Below are positions 7,262 through 9,846 of a stretch of 9,846 nt of DNA, in pieces. This stretch comes from UBA6183 sp041302975. Its GTDB lineage: Bacteria; Bacteroidota; Bacteroidia; UKL13-3. The notes beneath the pieces are model-generated. The model searched no databases, was not told where the DNA came from, and saw only the letters and a list, made by a program, of their open reading frames with translations. The stretch covers positions 1 through 9,846 of the forward strand of contig JBFYQC010000191.1 in assembly GCA_041302975.1 (NCBI GenBank), read 5' to 3'. A program made the translations under genes and the position numbers. The stretch's first letter is position 1. The number at the start of each line of letters is the position of its first letter.

Positions 7262-7699
7262 ATGAAAAAACTGATTTTGCCATTAATGGCAATTGCACTT
7301 ATTGCCTGTAGCAAATCTGAGGATGATGCTTCAAAAACTGACCCCAATGCAGCAGTAGAAGTTACCAAAGCCAATATAGTTGGTACATGGAATGTTACTA
7401 AAATTGAAGGCTTCTCTATTCCAGGAGATTCACTAATTCAAACCATGAACTTGAGTGCTACATTTACGCTAACCAACGATGATAAGTACTCAACAGTTTC
7501 AACATTTGGTACAAGCAACGGAACCTACGTGCTAACCAAGGTTAATGCAAAAAATTTACTTATTCTTTTGGAGCCAGGTGATCCGGCCGATACATCAGAG
7601 GTTCTGAGTTTAACTAAAAATGGAATGGTAATAACCGATAAGCAGCAAGAAGTAAATAGAAATGATGATGAATACACCAAAACCTATTTATCTCGCTAA
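7262..7699 (+). CDS. Lipocalin-like lipoprotein
   Basis: The product is 145 aa. Residues 1-16 form a lipoprotein signal with lipobox LIAC, so Cys16 is the predicted lipidated residue after signal peptidase II cleavage. SKSEDD follows at once, resembling the acidic lipoprotein export signal that sends Bacteroidota lipoproteins to the cell surface. Residues about 37-145 resemble small Bacteroidota lipocalin-like domains: IVGTWNVTKIEG at 39, then strands such as SATFTLTNDDKYSTVS, NGTYVLTK, NLLILLE and GMVITDKQ. Length suits a single eight-stranded barrel. The gene lies 118 bp after the T9SS cargo gene and shares its leader motif; a partial terminator between them leaves co-transcription possible. 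Ligand and function are unknown. The lipoprotein call is firm, the lipocalin call moderate. Confidence 0.9.
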   Translation: MKKLILPLMAIALIACSKSEDDASKTDPNAAVEVTKANIVGTWNVTKIEGFSIPGDSLIQTMNLSATFTLTNDDKYSTVSTFGTSNGTYVLTKVNAKNLLILLEPGDPADTSEVLSLTKNGMVITDKQQEVNRNDDEYTKTYLSR

Positions 7700-7710
7700 A
7701 TAAAACAAAA

Positions 7711-7740
7711 GCCAAATATTTGGCGGCCTCTTTTATTTTC
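7711..7740 (+). terminator. Palindromic terminator-like hairpin
   Basis: GCCAAATATTTGGC (7711-7724) is a perfect palindrome 11 bases after the lipoprotein stop codon. It is followed, after GGCCTC, by a T-rich run (TTTTATTTTC). The stem is short, so terminator strength is uncertain. Confidence 0.5.
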
Positions 7741-7762
7741 TATAAATACGTTAAATGCTGTA

Positions 7763-7793
7763 TTGATGTTATTGCTTCACTCCTGCAAATTTG
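7763..7793 (+). promoter_or_regulatory. Possible promoter of the 565-aa secreted protein gene
   Basis: CAAATTTG (7786-7793) matches TAnnTTTG except for its first base. TTG (7763-7765) lies 20 bases upstream, where a -33 element is expected. Transcription would start near 7800, about 20 bases before ATG 7821. The alternative TTG codon at 7791 would lie inside the -7 element, which argues against using it as the translation start. Confidence 0.4.
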
Positions 7794-7820
7794 CTATACA
7801 CAATATACCCTAATTTAATG

Positions 7821-9518
7821 ATGAAAAAATCTATCTTACTAATCGCTGCGTGTGCATTACAATCATATGCACATGCGCAAGTTGAAGTTGTAGCAAAGGG
7901 CTTTGAACTTGAATCTGTAAAAAAGCACAAAGGCTGGAATATAATTGATGCTGGGCGAGATGCTAACACTGGAAAAGTGTACGTTAAGTTTGCTCAACCA
8001 ATATGCGATGTTTCTAGAAACAGCTGGACAGGCTCGCGCACTTATCGTGGACTAAAATGGGGCATCGAAAAGATATCTTTTGATGAACAGTTTGTAATGG
8101 ATAACAATGAATTTAAGAAATACGAATCATCTGAAGATGCAATAGCAAATAATGAGTATGTTTTTGGCAAAACCTACATGCCCCAATTGGCATCTCTTGC
8201 TGGTAATGCCACTTTAATAGGTGTTGGCAAAACCTTATTTAAAAGCAATGCCAGTATAACTAGACCTGTTAGCAATGCATTTATGTTTAAAAATGTAGTT
8301 ACAGGAACCGCTGGCATTTCTGGTTTTAAAGTTAATGTTTCTATCATTGGCTGTCAGCCAACGGTTAGCCAAACAAAGGGTGGTGAATTTTGTGGTGAAA
8401 TACCAGTTGTTGAAACAGTTGATGTTATTGATGCCAAAGAAGAAAAAGGGCAAAGATGGATTCCAATGTATAATAACCCTGTTCCGGATGGTGGTAATAT
8501 TCTATTTAATACTGTAGGTGTTGGCCCCGAAGACAAACAACATTATGTGTTCAGAAAATACAATGCAAATGGCGGTGTAACCAAAGAGGTTTCGCTTTCG
8601 TTTGATTACCAATGTTTACCAACAGTTAAAGAAATTGAAAAAGCTCCTGGAGTATTTGATTACGTAATAGTAATGACTTCTATTAATTATAAAAAATCTA
8701 AACTAACAGTTGCTCCAGCTAATCAATATGAGTATATTAGGATTGATGGTGAAACATTTAATGTTATAGAGCAGATTAAATTCACAGCTCCAAATTCGCA
8801 ATGGATGCTTACAGATTTTGTTGAAGCTGAAGGAGCGTTATATATTGCCGGCATTGCCGGTCCTAAAAATACTGTTTATAGAGATTTTGGCATTCCAAAG
8901 TTAAAAGATTACACCACTTACCAAATTGCAAAAATTACTGGTGGTAAGTTACAATATGCAAGTAACACTAAGTTAAGCGAGGCTCAGGCTCTAATAACTG
9001 TTGCTCCAGGCGTAAAAGGAAGCGCAAAAGCTACGTTTCACAATATTTACCCTGTTTTACATGTAAAAAATGGCAGGTTAATGATTGTAGCGCAAAATTA
9101 CTTTGGCGGTAAGTATGGTCCTGTAGTTACTATGGTGTTTGATCAAAATGGTAAATTAGAGACGTATTTGGCAAAGCCTGAAAAAATACTTTCGCGTAGT
9201 TCTCTGCACTTTTCTGCTGACGGGAAATCAGTTTATTGGATAATGCAAGACCTTGGCAAATACAATAAATACGATAGCAAAACAGGCGTACTAAAAGCAA
9301 GTAAAGTTAAGTTTTTGGCTGTAGCAATGTCGGTTGCTAAGTATGATTTAGAAAGCAAGCATACCTCTAATGTGCAATCATTTGTGAATGAAGAATGGGC
9401 GCTTGATTACTACAATACATTACTATACGAAACACCAAACGAGGTGGTATTAATGGGTAAAAAGCTTACCAAAAAAGCAAAAGAAAGCGAGATTGTATTT
9501 GTAAAAATGAAAAAGTAA
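7821..9518 (+). CDS. Secreted protein of unknown function, possibly beta-propeller-like
   Basis: The frame stays open upstream to a TTG at 7791, but ATG 7821 (or the adjacent ATG 7818) is the better start because it places a standard signal peptide at the N-terminus: MKKSILLIAACALQSYAHA, cleavage before Gln20. This gives 565 aa. I do not recognise the mature protein. It has four Cys, two of them close together (IIGCQP and EFCGEI). Several blade-like segments pair an observed quantity with a change of strand: YEYIRIDGETFNVIEQI near 303, GALYIAGIAGP, TYQIAKITGGKLQYA, VVTMVFDQNGKLETYL and LHFSADGKSVYWIMQD near 461. These suggest a beta-propeller, but this is inference from pattern only. It ends IVFVKMKK with no type IX sorting tail and has no lipobox, so a periplasmic location or another export route is likely. 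It is flanked by its own promoter-like element and a strong terminator, so it is probably monocistronic. Confidence 0.88.
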   Translation: MKKSILLIAACALQSYAHAQVEVVAKGFELESVKKHKGWNIIDAGRDANTGKVYVKFAQPICDVSRNSWTGSRTYRGLKWGIEKISFDEQFVMDNNEFKKYESSEDAIANNEYVFGKTYMPQLASLAGNATLIGVGKTLFKSNASITRPVSNAFMFKNVVTGTAGISGFKVNVSIIGCQPTVSQTKGGEFCGEIPVVETVDVIDAKEEKGQRWIPMYNNPVPDGGNILFNTVGVGPEDKQHYVFRKYNANGGVTKEVSLSFDYQCLPTVKEIEKAPGVFDYVIVMTSINYKKSKLTVAPANQYEYIRIDGETFNVIEQIKFTAPNSQWMLTDFVEAEGALYIAGIAGPKNTVYRDFGIPKLKDYTTYQIAKITGGKLQYASNTKLSEAQALITVAPGVKGSAKATFHNIYPVLHVKNGRLMIVAQNYFGGKYGPVVTMVFDQNGKLETYLAKPEKILSRSSLHFSADGKSVYWIMQDLGKYNKYDSKTGVLKASKVKFLAVAMSVAKYDLESKHTSNVQSFVNEEWALDYYNTLLYETPNEVVLMGKKLTKKAKESEIVFVKMKK

Positions 9519-9541
9519 ACAGTTAATTGTGATTTTTGTAT

Positions 9542-9570
9542 ACGGCCGAGGCTTCGCCTCGGCCGTTTTT
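9542..9570 (+). terminator. Strong intrinsic terminator
   Basis: ACGGCCGAGGC (9542-9552) pairs with GCCTCGGCCGT (9556-9566) around a TTC loop, followed by TTTT. This GC-rich hairpin stands out in AT-rich surroundings, 23 bases after the stop at 9518, and is the clearest terminator in the window. The reverse strand lacks an equally good T tract. Confidence 0.88.
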
Positions 9571-9592
9571 GCTTAAATTCATGGGTTTATTA

Positions 9593-9620
9593 TTGTTTCT
9601 TATACCCTAAACCAATTTTG
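9593..9620 (+). promoter_or_regulatory. Possible promoter of the (Fe-S)-binding protein gene
   Basis: CAATTTTG (9613-9620) differs from TAnnTTTG only in its first base. A TTG (9593-9595) stands 17 bases upstream, slightly close for a -33 element. The predicted leader is about 46 bases. Weak evidence; the gene must have a promoter after the terminator at 9570, which limits its position. Confidence 0.3.
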
Positions 9621-9673
9621 TAAGAAATTAAATTGTTTTACTAAATTGCCTTGCTGAAAATTAAACGGAGAAT

Positions 9674-9846
9674 ATGAGCGAATTTAAGGTACGTACCATG
9701 GCCGATATGATGGCTGCAGGCGAAGAAGCCGAGATTTTATTTTGGGTGGGTTGTGCAGGTAGTTTTGATGAACGTGCACAAAAAATTACCAAAGCAGTGG
9801 CAAAAATTTTGCATGCGGCAGAAATAAAATTTGCCATTTTAGGTAC
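9674..9846 (+). CDS. Cysteine-rich (Fe-S)-binding protein, HdrB/HdrD or glycolate oxidase type, 3' end outside window
   Basis: Only 57 codons are visible. The start MSEFKVRTMADMMAAGEE followed by ILFWVGCAGSFDERA (residues 21-35) and KITKAVAKIL is what I recall for Bacteroidota cytosolic proteins annotated as (Fe-S)-binding or heterodisulfide reductase-related. The GCAGSFD segment carries the first conserved Cys (Cys27) of the CCG cysteine-rich domain; the remaining cysteines would lie downstream. The visible part has no signal peptide. In Bacteroidota such genes often have an Fe-S partner gene nearby, but its normal position upstream is not occupied here. GGAG at 9667-9670 is only three bases before ATG 9674, unusually close for a Shine-Dalgarno element. 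Substrate is unknown. Confidence 0.82.
   Translation, partial: MSEFKVRTMADMMAAGEEAEILFWVGCAGSFDERAQKITKAVAKILHAAEIKFAILG

Noticed and set aside
7791..7820. TTG at 7791 as translation start of the 565-aa protein, giving 575 aa.
   Set aside because: It would put ten residues (MLYTIYPNLM) in front of a normal signal peptide, and it overlaps the likely -7 promoter element. ATG 7821 or 7818 fits better.
7769..7969. Minus-strand frame of 66 codons over the start of the 565-aa gene.
   Set aside because: It is antisense to the signal peptide region and lacks its own signals; treated as a shadow, as are the frames at 8235-8536, 6702-6923 and 1075-1320.

Overview
The window looks like chromosomal DNA from a member of the Bacteroidota. 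It is AT-rich, and secreted-protein genes begin ATGAAAAAA. Promoter-like elements fit the Bacteroidota -7 consensus TAnnTTTG. One protein carries a typical type IX secretion (T9SS) C-terminal tail, one is a lipoprotein with an acidic post-Cys export signal, and one is a very large Ig-module surface protein. I cannot name a genus.

Layout. (1) Positions 1-4844, minus strand: one uninterrupted reading frame of at least 1614 codons that runs off the left edge. It encodes a secreted giant modular protein: a signal peptide and then 19 visible Ig/PKD-like modules of three kinds (here A, B and C). From residue 279 they follow a five-module super-repeat, A-B-B-C-A, with a period of about 1.25 kb and three full turns. 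All plus-strand open frames in this region are antisense shadows of it. (2) Positions 4845-6126: an AT-rich divergent intergenic region of about 1.28 kb. It holds the adhesin promoter and an apparently decayed NarL/LuxR-family response-regulator gene on the minus strand, disrupted by several stops and at least one frameshift. (3) Positions 6127-7143 plus: a 338-aa T9SS cargo protein of unknown function, followed by two hairpins. (4) Positions 7262-7699 plus: a 145-aa lipocalin-like lipoprotein, followed by a hairpin. (5) Positions 7821-9518 plus: a 565-aa secreted protein of unknown function, probably a beta-propeller-like fold, followed by a strong intrinsic terminator. (6) Position 9674 to the right edge, plus: the start of a cytosolic cysteine-rich (Fe-S)-binding protein of the heterodisulfide reductase/glycolate oxidase type.

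How the genes relate. Four adjacent genes encode exported products: the adhesin, the T9SS cargo, the lipoprotein and the 565-aa protein. The region therefore looks like a cell-envelope/surface locus, but no biochemical pathway links them in the sequence. The 338-aa and 145-aa genes share a nearly identical 5' leader (CCCTTAACTAATAA just before ATGAAAAAACT), which suggests common translational control or common ancestry of their 5' ends. The final gene is housekeeping-like and is separated by a terminator. I found no CRISPR array, tRNA, rRNA, insertion sequence or convincing defence system.
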